A DNA stretch of 64,000 nucleotides from Teichococcus rhizosphaerae (GCF_002631185.1 NZ_PDNU01000008.1:154679-218678); one strand, 5' to 3'; numbered from the stretch's first letter, positions 19,779-31,147 are shown. The notes: generated by a model from the letters alone, not told the origin. Translations and numbers: made by a program.

Positions 19779-19798
19779 CCGACTTCTCTCGAAGTCGG
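19779..19798. repeat. short hairpin in low-GC intergenic region
   Basis: CCGACTTC-TCTC-GAAGTCGG is a perfect 8-bp stem with a tetraloop. It lies in the 250-base gap (19694-19943) between two minus-strand genes, a region noticeably poorer in GC than its surroundings. No U-tract follows on either strand. Confidence 0.4.
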
Positions 19799-19880
19799 CG
19801 AGGCGCTCTATAAGTCACGCCTTTTCAGATACTTATGGGATTTCGGCTGTTTAAAGGAGATCACGGGCGGGTGAGCATTG

Positions 19881-19916
19881 CCGCCATATTGTGGCAGGCC
19901 TGCCACAATATGGCGG
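19881..19916. repeat. perfect 36-bp palindrome
   Basis: CCGCCATATTGTGGCAGG (19881-19898) is followed with no spacer by its exact reverse complement (19899-19916). It starts 28 bases beyond the stop codon of the minus-strand acetyltransferase gene, so a factor-independent terminator is possible. However, there is no loop and no U-tract, and the AT-containing inner half-site TTGTGGCA/TGCCACAA looks like a dimer operator. Its role is undecided. Confidence 0.6.
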
Positions 19917-19943
19917 TGCGCTTCCCTCCCCCGGCCGGCCGGT

Positions 19944-20501
19944 TCAGCCGCCGTCCCGGGAGGCCGGCGACGCTGGCGGCCGCAGGCTCTCATAGACCAG
20001 CATGCGGTGCCCATCGCGCGGGAACTCGCTGGCGCGGCGCAGGCCGAGATCCTCCAGCACCCCGCGCGAGGCCAGGTTGTCCTCCCGCGCCACGGCGACG
20101 ATGCGGGCGAGGCCGGCCCTCTGGTGGCCGAATTCCAGCGCGGCGCGGGCGGCCTCCCGCGCATAGCCCTTGCCGCGGGTGTGCGGCCAGAGCGCGAAGC
20201 GCAGCGCGACGCCACGGCCATCCGGCCGCTCGGCCAGCGCGACGATGCCGAGGAAGGCGCCGGTCGCGGACAGGTGCACCGCCCAGGTGCCGTAGCCATG
20301 GACGGCCCAGCAGGCGATGTCCTGCTCGAGATCCTGCCGCGCCTGGGCCGGGCTGCGGGTGCCATGGAGCATCAGGCCGAAGGCCGCCTCGTCACCCTTC
20401 AGCGCGACGAGGTCGGCCAGATGCTCAGGCCCGACGGGGCGCAGCGTCAGCCGCGACGTGCGCACCGCATGCGGGGATTCCACCCGCGCCAGGCCATCCA
20501 C
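19944..20501 (-). CDS. GNAT-family N-acetyltransferase (RimJ/RimL-like)
   Basis: This 185-residue acetyltransferase is of the type that modifies protein N-termini or small amines. Landmarks are 'RTSRLTLRPVGPEHLADLVA' at the start of the fold, the acetyl-CoA loop region 'LWPHTRGKGYAREAARAALE' (R-G-K-G-Y-A variant of Q/RxxGxG/A), and 'RIVAVAREDNLASRGVLEDL' (N-x-x-S-R). The start is a GTG at 20501, 5 bases after the ettA stop, so the gene is probably co-transcribed with ettA. The substrate cannot be predicted. Confidence 0.8.
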   Translation of the reverse strand: MDGLARVESPHAVRTSRLTLRPVGPEHLADLVALKGDEAAFGLMLHGTRSPAQARQDLEQDIACWAVHGYGTWAVHLSATGAFLGIVALAERPDGRGVALRFALWPHTRGKGYAREAARAALEFGHQRAGLARIVAVAREDNLASRGVLEDLGLRRASEFPRDGHRMLVYESLRPPASPASRDGG

Positions 20502-20505
20502 CGGT

Positions 20506-22182
<1,677 letters not shown>

Positions 22183-22336
22183 GGTCACACTATTCCGGGC
22201 AGAGGTTCAGGCGTGGTTCTAGCCAGCCCGGGCCGCCCCGCCAAGCGTGAGGGTTAACGCCCGCTCCCGGGCCACCCTTCCGGAGCGGCCCGCCGGCCCG
22301 GCGCGGCGGGCCTGGCGCCGCGCTGTCTTCCCCCCT

Positions 22337-22409
22337 TGCGCCCGGCAGGACTTGAACCCGCAACCAAGCCGTTATGAGCGGCCCGCTCTGACCATTGAGC
22401 TACGGGCGC
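22337..22409 (-). tRNA. tRNA-Ile2 (anticodon CAU, lysidine-modified)
   Basis: The minus strand folds as a complete cloverleaf of 73 bases. Acceptor is GCGCCCG/CGGGCGC, D-arm GCTC...GAGC with an 8-base loop, anticodon arm GGCCG-CTCATAA-CGGCT, T-arm GCGGG-TTCAAGT-CCTGC, and discriminator A. CCA is not encoded (AGG follows). A CAU anticodon could mean elongator Met or Ile2. The short D-loop and the CTCATAA...TTGGTTGC context match Ile2, which TilS converts to read AUA. There is no initiator-type C1-A72 mismatch. Confidence 0.85.
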
Positions 22410-22462
22410 GAAGGGAAGGCCCGGCGATTCGCCATGCTTCCCCCCTGCTAGACCGAGCCGCG

Positions 22463-23713
22463 CTAGCGGGCAAGGAAGTCGCGGATCGCCTCTCCTGCCT
22501 GGGCGATGGCGACGACGCCTTCCAGATGGCCCTGCGGCCCCTCCAGCACCGCCTGCGCCACCGGCCTGCCGGCCCGGCGCAGCGCCGCCACCAGTTCGTC
22601 GCTGTATTCGGCCGGGAAGACCCGGTCCCCCCGGCTGGGCAGCACCAGCCAGCGCCCGCCGGCTTTCGCCAGGGCGGCATCCAGCCCCTCATGCTCGCCC
22701 AGGAAGAGCTGGTTGGCCCGCACCAGGTAGAGAAAGGAATTGGCGTCCGACAGCCTGGCACGCGCCATCGCCGCGGCATCCAGCGCGGCCTCGATGGCGA
22801 AGCGGTCCTGCATGCGGCGGGCGGGGTCCTGCCCCTCGGCCGGGCGGCGGCCGAACTGCCTGGCCCAGCCACGGTCGCGCGAATGCAGGGTGACGAGCTT
22901 CAGCGCCTCCGCCAGCCCGCGCAGCGGCGCCTCGCGGCCCTGGCCGTAATAGTCGCCGTTGCGCCAGGCGAGGTCGGTGCGGATGGGCGAGGCCCAGAGG
23001 TCGAGCCAGCCCAGCATCCAGGCATCCATCTCGCCCGTGCCGATCACCGGCATGACGCGCTCGACCATTTCCGGATAGGCCACCGCCCATTCGATGGCCT
23101 GGAGCGAGCCCATGCTGGGCCCGGCCACCAGCGCCAGCTTCCGCACCTTCAGGTGGTCCAGCAGCCGCTTCTGCACCTCGACGAAGTCGCGGATGGAGAC
23201 GACGGGAAAGCTCATCCCCCAGGGGCGGCCGGTGGAGGGGTTCACCGAGGCCGGGCCGGTGGTGATGGTGTGCCGGTCCGGCGCGTTGAGGTTCACCATC
23301 GTGTCGGAGGCGATGACGAAGTAGCGGTCCGTGTCGATCGGGCGGCCGGGGCCGATGATGGCATCCCACCACCCCGCCGGCCCATCCGGCTGCAGCCGGC
23401 CGAAGGCATGGCCGTTGCCGCTGAAGAAATGCGTCACCAGCACGGCGTTGTCGCCGGCGGCGTTCAGCGTGCCCAGGGTCTGGTAGCCGGTGCGGATGGC
23501 CGGGATGGCGGCCCCGCCCCGCGTCGTGTAGCCCTGGAAGCTGAATTCGCGCCGCTCCACCAGGGGCGCGGGGGCCGGTTGCGCCAGCGCCGGTTGCGCC
23601 AGGGCGGGCCGGGCAAGGGCGGGCCGGGCGAGGGTTCCGGGCAGCAGGCCCGGCGCGGCGGCGGCCAGCGGCGCCGCCCAGGCAGCCACCAGCAGGGAAC
23701 GACGGGTGGTCAT
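22463..23713 (-). CDS. exported alpha/beta hydrolase of the MetX (homoserine acetyltransferase-like) family
   Basis: This 416-residue protein has a Tat-like leader (MTTRRSLLVAAWAAPLAAAA). An imperfect tandem repeat of ARPAL/AQPAL units (residues about 29-50) links it to a MetX-type fold. The oxyanion motif is 'ILVTHFFSGNGHAFG'-like (LVTHFFSGNGH), the nucleophile elbow GPSMGS with Ser in 'LALVAGPSMGSLQAIEWAVA', and late catalytic residues lie in 'SRGDRVFPAEYSDE' and 'GPQGHLEG'. Real homoserine O-acetyltransferases are cytosolic. An exported version without methionine-pathway neighbours is more likely an esterase or acyltransferase of unknown substrate. Confidence 0.75.
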   Translation of the reverse strand: MTTRRSLLVAAWAAPLAAAAPGLLPGTLARPALARPALAQPALAQPAPAPLVERREFSFQGYTTRGGAAIPAIRTGYQTLGTLNAAGDNAVLVTHFFSGNGHAFGRLQPDGPAGWWDAIIGPGRPIDTDRYFVIASDTMVNLNAPDRHTITTGPASVNPSTGRPWGMSFPVVSIRDFVEVQKRLLDHLKVRKLALVAGPSMGSLQAIEWAVAYPEMVERVMPVIGTGEMDAWMLGWLDLWASPIRTDLAWRNGDYYGQGREAPLRGLAEALKLVTLHSRDRGWARQFGRRPAEGQDPARRMQDRFAIEAALDAAAMARARLSDANSFLYLVRANQLFLGEHEGLDAALAKAGGRWLVLPSRGDRVFPAEYSDELVAALRRAGRPVAQAVLEGPQGHLEGVVAIAQAGEAIRDFLAR

Positions 23714-23889
23714 GGTGCTGTTTTCCCTCCCTCAGGCCCGGGCCGGGCGGGCGGTTGGCGCGGCACGGCCGGAGCGGCCATGGTGCCCGCGCCGCGAGGC
23801 CGCCCGCAAGCCCGCAGCGTGGCCGAATTGCCGCCGCCGCCGCCCCCTGCTAACCAGCCCCCGCACTGCCACGAAACGGATGGCCCCCC

Positions 23890-24411
23890 ATGGATGTGAC
23901 CAAGCTCCCCACCGGCAAGAACCCGCCGCACGACATCAACGTCGTCATCGAGATCCCCCAGGGCAGTTCGGTGAAGTACGAGGTGGACAAGGACAGCGGC
24001 GCCGTGGTGGTGGACCGCTTCCTGTTCACGCCGATGGCCTATCCGGCCGCCTATGGCTTCGTCCCCGGCACCCTGGCCGACGATGGCGACCCGTCCGACG
24101 CGCTGGTGCTGGTGCCGGCTCCCGTGGTGCCCGGCGCCACGATCCGCGCCCGGCCGATCGGCGTGCTGTTCATGGAGGATGAAAGCGGCCAGGACGAGAA
24201 GCTCGTCTGCGTGCCGCACGACAAGATCTCCCTCGCCTACACGGACGTGAAGGAGATGGAGGATCTGCCCAGGATCACCCGCGACCAGATCGAGCACTTC
24301 TTCACCCGCTACAAGGACCTGGAGCCGGGCAAGTGGGTGAAGGTGAAGGGCTGGGGCAACGCCGCCCAGGCCGCCGAGATCCTGGAGCGGCAGATCGCCG
24401 CCGCCAAGTGA
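23890..24411 (+). CDS. ppa: inorganic pyrophosphatase (family I)
   Basis: Ppa hydrolyses pyrophosphate to phosphate and drives biosynthetic reactions forward. The 173-residue length is the normal bacterial size. The active-site residues are visible: 'EIPQGSSVKYEVDKDSGAVV', 'DRFLFTPMAYPAAYGFVPGT', the metal-binding 'DDGDPSDALVL', and 'HFFTRYKDLEPGKWVKVKGW'. It starts at ATG 23890 and is followed by a textbook terminator, so it is a single-gene transcript. Confidence 0.96.
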   Translation: MDVTKLPTGKNPPHDINVVIEIPQGSSVKYEVDKDSGAVVVDRFLFTPMAYPAAYGFVPGTLADDGDPSDALVLVPAPVVPGATIRARPIGVLFMEDESGQDEKLVCVPHDKISLAYTDVKEMEDLPRITRDQIEHFFTRYKDLEPGKWVKVKGWGNAAQAAEILERQIAAAK

Positions 24412-24440
24412 TGTTCGCGGGGAAACCCGCGGAGCAAGGC

Positions 24441-24481
24441 GAGGGCCCGGGAAAGCTTCCTTCCCGGGCCCTTCGTTTTTT
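24441..24481 (+). terminator. rho-independent terminator of ppa
   Basis: GGGCCCGGGAA (24443-24453), loop AGCTTCC, TTCCCGGGCCC (24461-24471), extended by A-T and G-T pairs, then TTCG and a six-T tract ending at 24481. This is the clearest intrinsic terminator in the window. The next gene is convergent, so it may be shared. Confidence 0.9.
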
Positions 24482-24501
24482 CAGGAAGGGCGGCCGCCGC
24501 C

Positions 24502-25092
24502 TCAGGCCAGCAGGTGCGCCGGCACGTTGAGGCCGAGCCGCACCGGCACGGGCCAGATCTCGCGCACCGTGCGCAGCCGGGTGAAGCCGGCGGCGAGGTA
24601 GTTGGGCAGGGCGCGGGGATGGTCGGCGGTGCAGGTGTTCACCGTCAGCAACCCGCAGCCCTCGGCCCAGGCGGTGTCGATGGCGTGGCGCAGGAAGGCC
24701 TGCCCCACGCCTGTGCCGACCGCGTGCGGCAGCAGCCCGAAATAGGCGATGTTGACGCTGCCCGCGCCGGTGAGCCCGGTGGCCGCCCGCCGCTCCAGCT
24801 CGAAGAAGCCCGCGGGCGCGCCGCCCTGGTAGAGCACATGGATGGACACGGCCGGGTCGGCCAGGATGGTGGCGATCTCGGCATCGCCCGCGGCGCGGCG
24901 CAGCCACCAGACATAGTCCTGGCCCACCGTGTTGTAGAGGTAGCGGTAGAAGGGCACCGAGCAGCGGGCCACCCGCTCCACCCGGCTGCCCTCCGGCAGG
25001 GCCGGCGCCGGCCCGTCCGGCGGTGCCGCCATGCGGAGGAAGGTGACGTCCACCGCCACCCGCAGGGCCGGCTCCACCAGGGAGAGCGCCAT
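24502..25092 (-). CDS. GNAT-family N-acetyltransferase
   Basis: The frame is open far upstream through rpoD, but the real protein starts at ATG 25092, two bases after the rpoD stop, giving 196 residues. The acetyltransferase fold is visible in '[20 protein letters not shown]', the acetyl-CoA loop region '[20 protein letters not shown]' (V-G-T-G-V-G), and '[20 protein letters not shown]'. Tight spacing suggests co-transcription with rpoD. The substrate is unknown. The sequence is of the group of acetyltransferases with '[11 protein letters not shown]'-type N-terminal helices found widely in alphaproteobacteria. Confidence 0.8.
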   Translation of the reverse strand: MALSLVEPALRVAVDVTFLRMAAPPDGPAPALPEGSRVERVARCSVPFYRYLYNTVGQDYVWWLRRAAGDAEIATILADPAVSIHVLYQGGAPAGFFELERRAATGLTGAGSVNIAYFGLLPHAVGTGVGQAFLRHAIDTAWAEGCGLLTVNTCTADHPRALPNYLAAGFTRLRTVREIWPVPVRLGLNVPAHLLA

Positions 25093-25094
25093 GC

Positions 25095-27014
<1,920 letters not shown>

Positions 27015-27216
27015 GCCGATCCGCTCCGTCTGACGCTGCCCGGCCCGCAGTCTAGGCCAGGAAGCCTCGCTTTGGTCCTAACGGCCCCGCCCCAAAAAGA
27101 CAGGAGAAGGAGGGCCACACGCCGCGCCCGGATGAACGCCACGAAACGGGGCCATAACGCCCCCCCACCGGGCAACACAAGAGCGGGACGCGGAATGATG
27201 CGGGGCGGCGGCCTTC

Positions 27217-29064
27217 CTAACCGCCCCAGCCCTCCTCCTCCATCTCGCCCCGCCGCTGGGCGGCGAGCAGTTCATTGAGCCGGATCAGGCGGGTCTGCGC
27301 CGCCTCGCTGCCGGTGGCCGCGAAGTCCCGGGCCGCCGCCTCGCGCTCCGCCAGCAGGGCCTCCTCGCCGCGGAAGCGGCCGAAGAAGTACCACCATTGC
27401 TGCGTCACCAGCTGCGGCAGCGCCGCCTCCCGCGCCGCCGCGGGCAGCATGCGGGGCGAATGGCGCAGCCAGGCCAGGCCCTCGGGGTCGGTTTTTTCGA
27501 GGTGGTCGGCCAGCGCCGCGGCTTCAAGGCGCTCCGCCCCGCCATGCCAGGCCAGCATCGCCCGCTGCAACCCGCGCGCCATGCCCCCGGGCAGCTCCAG
27601 GCTGGCCAGCGCCTCCTCCACCTCGCCCAGCAGCCAGGGATGGGCCAGGGTGATGGCCAGCAGGCAGCGGGCCTGCTCCTGCCGGACATGGCCCGGGTCG
27701 ATGCCGGGGCGCGGCAGGTTCAGGGCCGGCGCCGCCGGGCGGCCGCCGCGCCCGGCGCCGGCGCCGCCACGCGGCGCCCAGGGCTGGCGGGCCGCCGGGG
27801 CGGGCCGGCGGCCGCTGGCGAAGAAGGTGTCGAGCAAGGTCCGCCGGTACTCGCCGGCCAGAAACTTGTCGGGAATGGTGCCCGCCGCCGCCTCCAGCGC
27901 GTGGCGCAGCGCGGCGCGCGCCTCGGGCGTGGTGCCGGGGTGCTTCTCGGCCAGCATGCCGTAGAGCACCGCCGAGAGCGGCCGCGCCGCCTCCAGCAGG
28001 GCCCGGAAGGCGGCGGGGCCGCCCCTGGCCACCAGCGTGTCCGGGTCCTCCCCCGGCGGCAGGGTGACGAAGCCCAGGCTGCGCTCGGGCGAGAGCAGCG
28101 GCAGGGCCAGCTCGGCGGCGCGGGCGGCGGCGCGGGCACCCGCCTTGTCGCCGTCGAAGCACAGGAGGGGCTGGGGCGAGAGCCGCCACAGCTCGGCCAG
28201 CTGCTCCTCGGTCAGCGCCGTGCCGAGCGGGGCCACGGCACCGCCGAACCCCGCCTGGTGCAGGGCGATGACGTCCATGTAGCCTTCCACCACCAGCACG
28301 GGCGCGCCCCTGAAGGCGGCCTCCCGCGCCAGGTCGGCCGCGTAGAGGTTGCGGCGCTTGGAGAACAGCTCGGTTTCCGGGCCGTTGACGTATTTCGGCT
28401 GGGCATCCCCCAGCACCCGCCCGCCGAAGGAGATGATGCGGCCGCGCCGGTCGCGGATCGGGAACATCACGCGGTTGAAGAACAGGTCGGCCGGCGGGCT
28501 GTCCCCTTCCCCCGGCCGCATCAGCCCGGCCTCCACCAGCTGCGGCACCTCGATGTCGAGCGGCTTCAGGTCCGCCGCCAGCGTGCCCCGCCCGGCGCCG
28601 GACCAGCCGAGGCCGAACCTGCGGATGGTCTCCTCCGAAAGGCCCCGGCGCAGCAGGTAGTCGAGCCCCGCGCGGCCCTCGGGCAGGCGCAGGCGGCGCT
28701 GGAAGGCCTCGGCGGCGGCCTGCATGACGCCGTGCAGGTCGCGCTGCCGGGCTTCCCGCCTCGCCTGCTGCGGCGTGGCCTTCGGCACCTCCAGCCCGGC
28801 CTCGGCGGCCAGCCGCTCCACCGCCTCGGGGAATGTGGCGCCCTGGCTCTGCATGACATAGGCGATGGCATCGCCATGCGCGCCGCAGCCGAAGCAATGG
28901 TAGTGGTCGTCATAGACGTAGAAGGAGGGCGACTTCTCGCCGTGGAAGGGGCAGCAGCCGCGCCACTGCCGCCCCGCGCGCGCCAGCTTCACGCCGCGGC
29001 CGATCAGCGGCGCCAGCGGCGTGCGGAGGCGCAGCTCCTCCAGGAAGTTCGGCGGCAGGGACAT
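27217..29064 (-). CDS. dnaG: DNA primase DnaG
   Basis: DnaG makes RNA primers for replication. The 615-residue protein has the N-terminal CHC2 zinc finger ('CCPFHGEKSPSFYVYDDHYH', then CFGCGAHGD) and the RNA polymerase/TOPRIM core with 'VLVVEGYMDVIALHQAGF' and '[20 protein letters not shown]'. A proline/glycine/arginine linker near residue 425 leads to a C-terminal helicase-binding domain. It lies between yqeY and rpoD, a conserved arrangement of the macromolecular-synthesis region. Confidence 0.96.
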   Translation of the reverse strand: MSLPPNFLEELRLRTPLAPLIGRGVKLARAGRQWRGCCPFHGEKSPSFYVYDDHYHCFGCGAHGDAIAYVMQSQGATFPEAVERLAAEAGLEVPKATPQQARREARQRDLHGVMQAAAEAFQRRLRLPEGRAGLDYLLRRGLSEETIRRFGLGWSGAGRGTLAADLKPLDIEVPQLVEAGLMRPGEGDSPPADLFFNRVMFPIRDRRGRIISFGGRVLGDAQPKYVNGPETELFSKRRNLYAADLAREAAFRGAPVLVVEGYMDVIALHQAGFGGAVAPLGTALTEEQLAELWRLSPQPLLCFDGDKAGARAAARAAELALPLLSPERSLGFVTLPPGEDPDTLVARGGPAAFRALLEAARPLSAVLYGMLAEKHPGTTPEARAALRHALEAAAGTIPDKFLAGEYRRTLLDTFFASGRRPAPAARQPWAPRGGAGAGRGGRPAAPALNLPRPGIDPGHVRQEQARCLLAITLAHPWLLGEVEEALASLELPGGMARGLQRAMLAWHGGAERLEAAALADHLEKTDPEGLAWLRHSPRMLPAAAREAALPQLVTQQWWYFFGRFRGEEALLAEREAAARDFAATGSEAAQTRLIRLNELLAAQRRGEMEEEGWGG

Positions 29065-29114
29065 GCCGCCCTACCTAAGCCATGCCGCCCCGCCGCGCCA
29101 CGGCGGGATCGGCC

Positions 29115-29573
29115 TCAGCCGCCAAGCGCGGCCTTCACCATCGGCCCCGCCTTGGCCATGTCCAGCGTCGCGGCGTGCTTCGCCTTCAGCGCGGCCATGA
29201 CCTTGCCCATGTCCTTGATGGAGCTGGCGCCGCTCTCGGCCACCGCCTCGGCCACCGCGGCCTGCATGGCGGCATCGTCCATCTGCCGCGGCAGGAAGGA
29301 CTCGATCACGGCGATCTCGGCCGCCTCCTTCTCCGCCAGCTCCGGGCGGTTGCCCTGGGTGTACATCTCGACGCTCTCGCGGCGCGACTTCACCATGGAG
29401 CGCAGCATGGCGACGATCTGCTCCTCCGGCACCTGCTCCACGCCGCTGGGGCGGGCGGCGATGTCGGTGTCCTTCAGCTTGGCCATGACCATGCGGATGG
29501 TGGAGGTGCGGGCCGCATCCTTCGCCACCATGGCGGCCTTCAGTTCCTGGGTGAAGCGTTCGCGCAGGCTCAT
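29115..29573 (-). CDS. yqeY: GatB/YqeY domain protein
   Basis: This 152-residue helical protein is related to the tRNA-binding tail domain of the amidotransferase subunit GatB: 'MSLRERFTQELKAAMVAKDA', 'RTSTIRMVMAKLKDTDIAAR', 'EIAVIESFLPRQMDDAAMQA', 'GASSIKDMGKVMAALKAKHA'. The molecular role of stand-alone YqeY is unclear. It is first in the yqeY-dnaG-rpoD series and shares its 140-base upstream region with carA, including the two palindromic boxes described there. The ATG follows GGAGAG at good spacing. Confidence 0.92.
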   Translation of the reverse strand: MSLRERFTQELKAAMVAKDAARTSTIRMVMAKLKDTDIAARPSGVEQVPEEQIVAMLRSMVKSRRESVEMYTQGNRPELAEKEAAEIAVIESFLPRQMDDAAMQAAVAEAVAESGASSIKDMGKVMAALKAKHAATLDMAKAGPMVKAALGG

Positions 29574-29647
29574 CGGTCACTCTCCATCGGGATCGGGGCG
29601 GGGTATAAAGCCGCTCGGGGCGGCGGGGGCCAGGGGTCCATGCGCCT

Positions 29648-29662
29648 GGGAATTTTTTTCCC
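29648..29662. promoter_or_regulatory. palindromic box 1 upstream of carA
   Basis: GGGAATTTTTTTCCC, flanked by T and A that extend the symmetry to six base pairs per arm, is nearly identical to a second box 38 bp downstream. The similarity continues into the left flank (TGCGCC before both). It is centred about 59 bp before the predicted carA start point, in the region shared with divergent yqeY. I read it as an operator. The binding protein is not known but could be the helix-turn-helix part of CarA. Confidence 0.65.
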
Positions 29663-29678
29663 AATTCCGGCCCTCTGG

Positions 29679-29707
29679 TTGCGCCGGGAAATTTTTTCCC
29701 ACATAAC
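29679..29707 (+). promoter_or_regulatory. carA promoter (predicted leaderless transcript)
   Basis: TTGCGC (29679-29684), a spacer of exactly 17 bp and CATAAC (29702-29707) form a sigma-70-type promoter. The same TTGCGC -35 with 17-bp spacing is seen before tRNA-Thr. Initiation 6-7 bases after the -10 would fall at 29713-29714, the A of the carA ATG, and no ribosome site precedes that ATG. The transcript would therefore be leaderless. Confidence 0.65.
29686..29700. promoter_or_regulatory. palindromic box 2, inside the carA promoter spacer
   Basis: GGGAAATTTTTTCCC is a perfect 6-bp inverted repeat around TTT. It fills the spacer between the -35 and -10 hexamers almost completely, so any protein bound here would block RNA polymerase. 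Together with box 1 it forms a pair with 38-bp centre spacing (about 3.6 helical turns). Confidence 0.7.
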
Positions 29708-29713
29708 GTGCCC

Positions 29714-31120
29714 ATGCGGTCCGTGGATGACATCATCGCCCTGATGGGCGGCAGCGAAGCCGTGGCCGAGCGCTGCGGCGTCGGCACCGAGGCGGTGCGC
29801 AAGTGGCGCCAGTCGCGCGCCATTCCCGCCAAGCACTGGCCGGCGATCCTCGCCGCCACCGGCCTTTCCCTGGCGGAGCTGGCCGCCGCCCCCACCCCGC
29901 AGACCGAACCGAGCCCGGAGACGCGCATGCCCGCTTCCGCCACCCCGACCGATGGCCAGACCAAGGACCAGCCCCCCGCCGGCGCCACCGCCGCGCTGGT
30001 GCTGGCCGATGGCACGGTGTTCTGGGGCGTGGGCTTCGGCGCCCACACCACCAATGTGGGCGAGATCTGCTTCAACACCGGCATGACGGGCTACCAGGAA
30101 ACCCTGACGGACCCCTCCTATGCCGGGCAGATCATCACCTTCACCTTCCCGCATATCGGCAATGTGGGCGCCAACGCGGAGGATGTGGAGAGCATCACCC
30201 CCGCCGCGCGCGGCCTGGTGGTGAAGCTGGACCTGACGGAGCCGGCCAATTACCGCGCCACCCGCCATCTCGACGACTGGCTGAAGAGCCACGGCATCCC
30301 CGGCATCGCCGGCATCGACACCCGCGCGCTCACCGCCCGCATCCGCGACGGCGGGGCGCCGAACGGCGTGCTGGCCCACCCGCAGGACGGCCGTTTCGAC
30401 ATCCCCGCGCTGCGCGCCCAGGCCGCCGGCTGGCCGGGGCTGGAGGGCATGGATCTCGCCCGGGACGTCTCCTGCCGCCAGTCCTATGCCTGGACGGAAG
30501 GGCTGTGGTCCTGGGGTGAGGGCTACAACGTGGCGCCCGCGCGCCGGCACAAGGTCGTGGCGGTCGATTACGGCGCCAAGCGCAACATCCTGCGCTGCCT
30601 GGCCGATGCGGGCTGCGAGGTGACGGTGCTGCCCGCCACCGCCACCGCCGAGGACATCCTCTCGCACAAGCCGGACGGCGTGTTCCTGTCCAATGGCCCC
30701 GGCGACCCGGCGGCGACGGGCGAATACGCCGTGCCGGCCATCCGCGGCGTGCTGGACAGCGGCACCCCCGTCTTCGGCATCTGCCTCGGCCACCAGCTCC
30801 TGGCGCTGGCGCTGGGCGGCCGCACCTTCAAGCTGGACCGCGGCCACCGCGGCGCCAACCAGCCGGTGAAGGACCTGGCCACCGGCCGCGTCGAGATCAC
30901 CAGCCAGAACCACGGCTTCGCGGTGGACGAGAAGTCCCTGCCCGAGACCGTGAAGGTGACGCATGTGTCGCTGTTCGACGGCTCCAACGAGGGCATCGCC
31001 GCCACCGACCGGCCGGCCTTCTCGGTGCAGTACCACCCCGAGGCCAGCCCCGGCCCCTCCGACAGCCACTATCTCTTCCACCGCTTTGTCGAGATGATCG
31101 AGAAGCACAAGGCGGCCTGA
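29714..31120 (+). CDS. carA: carbamoyl-phosphate synthase small subunit with N-terminal helix-turn-helix domain
   Basis: CarA supplies ammonia from glutamine to CarB for carbamoyl phosphate, precursor of pyrimidines and arginine. Residues about 90-468 are a normal CarA: 'ALVLADGTVFWGVGFGAHTT', 'EICFNTGMTGYQETLTDPSY', then the class I amidotransferase with Cys in FGICLGHQLLAL and His/Glu in 'VQYHPEASPGPSDSHY'. Residues 1-58 are different: 'MRSVDDIIALMGGSEAVAER', then CGVGTEAVRKWRQSRAIPAK is a Cro/YdaS-like helix-turn-helix, joined in frame by a Pro/Thr/Glu linker. No stop intervenes. An internal ATG at 29927, with GGAG 6 bases before it, could start a 397-residue ordinary CarA. Which start dominates cannot be told from sequence. 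Confidence 0.92.
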   Translation: MRSVDDIIALMGGSEAVAERCGVGTEAVRKWRQSRAIPAKHWPAILAATGLSLAELAAAPTPQTEPSPETRMPASATPTDGQTKDQPPAGATAALVLADGTVFWGVGFGAHTTNVGEICFNTGMTGYQETLTDPSYAGQIITFTFPHIGNVGANAEDVESITPAARGLVVKLDLTEPANYRATRHLDDWLKSHGIPGIAGIDTRALTARIRDGGAPNGVLAHPQDGRFDIPALRAQAAGWPGLEGMDLARDVSCRQSYAWTEGLWSWGEGYNVAPARRHKVVAVDYGAKRNILRCLADAGCEVTVLPATATAEDILSHKPDGVFLSNGPGDPAATGEYAVPAIRGVLDSGTPVFGICLGHQLLALALGGRTFKLDRGHRGANQPVKDLATGRVEITSQNHGFAVDEKSLPETVKVTHVSLFDGSNEGIAATDRPAFSVQYHPEASPGPSDSHYLFHRFVEMIEKHKAA

Positions 31121-31147
31121 GCCGCCTGGCGGGAGGAGGAACGGGGC

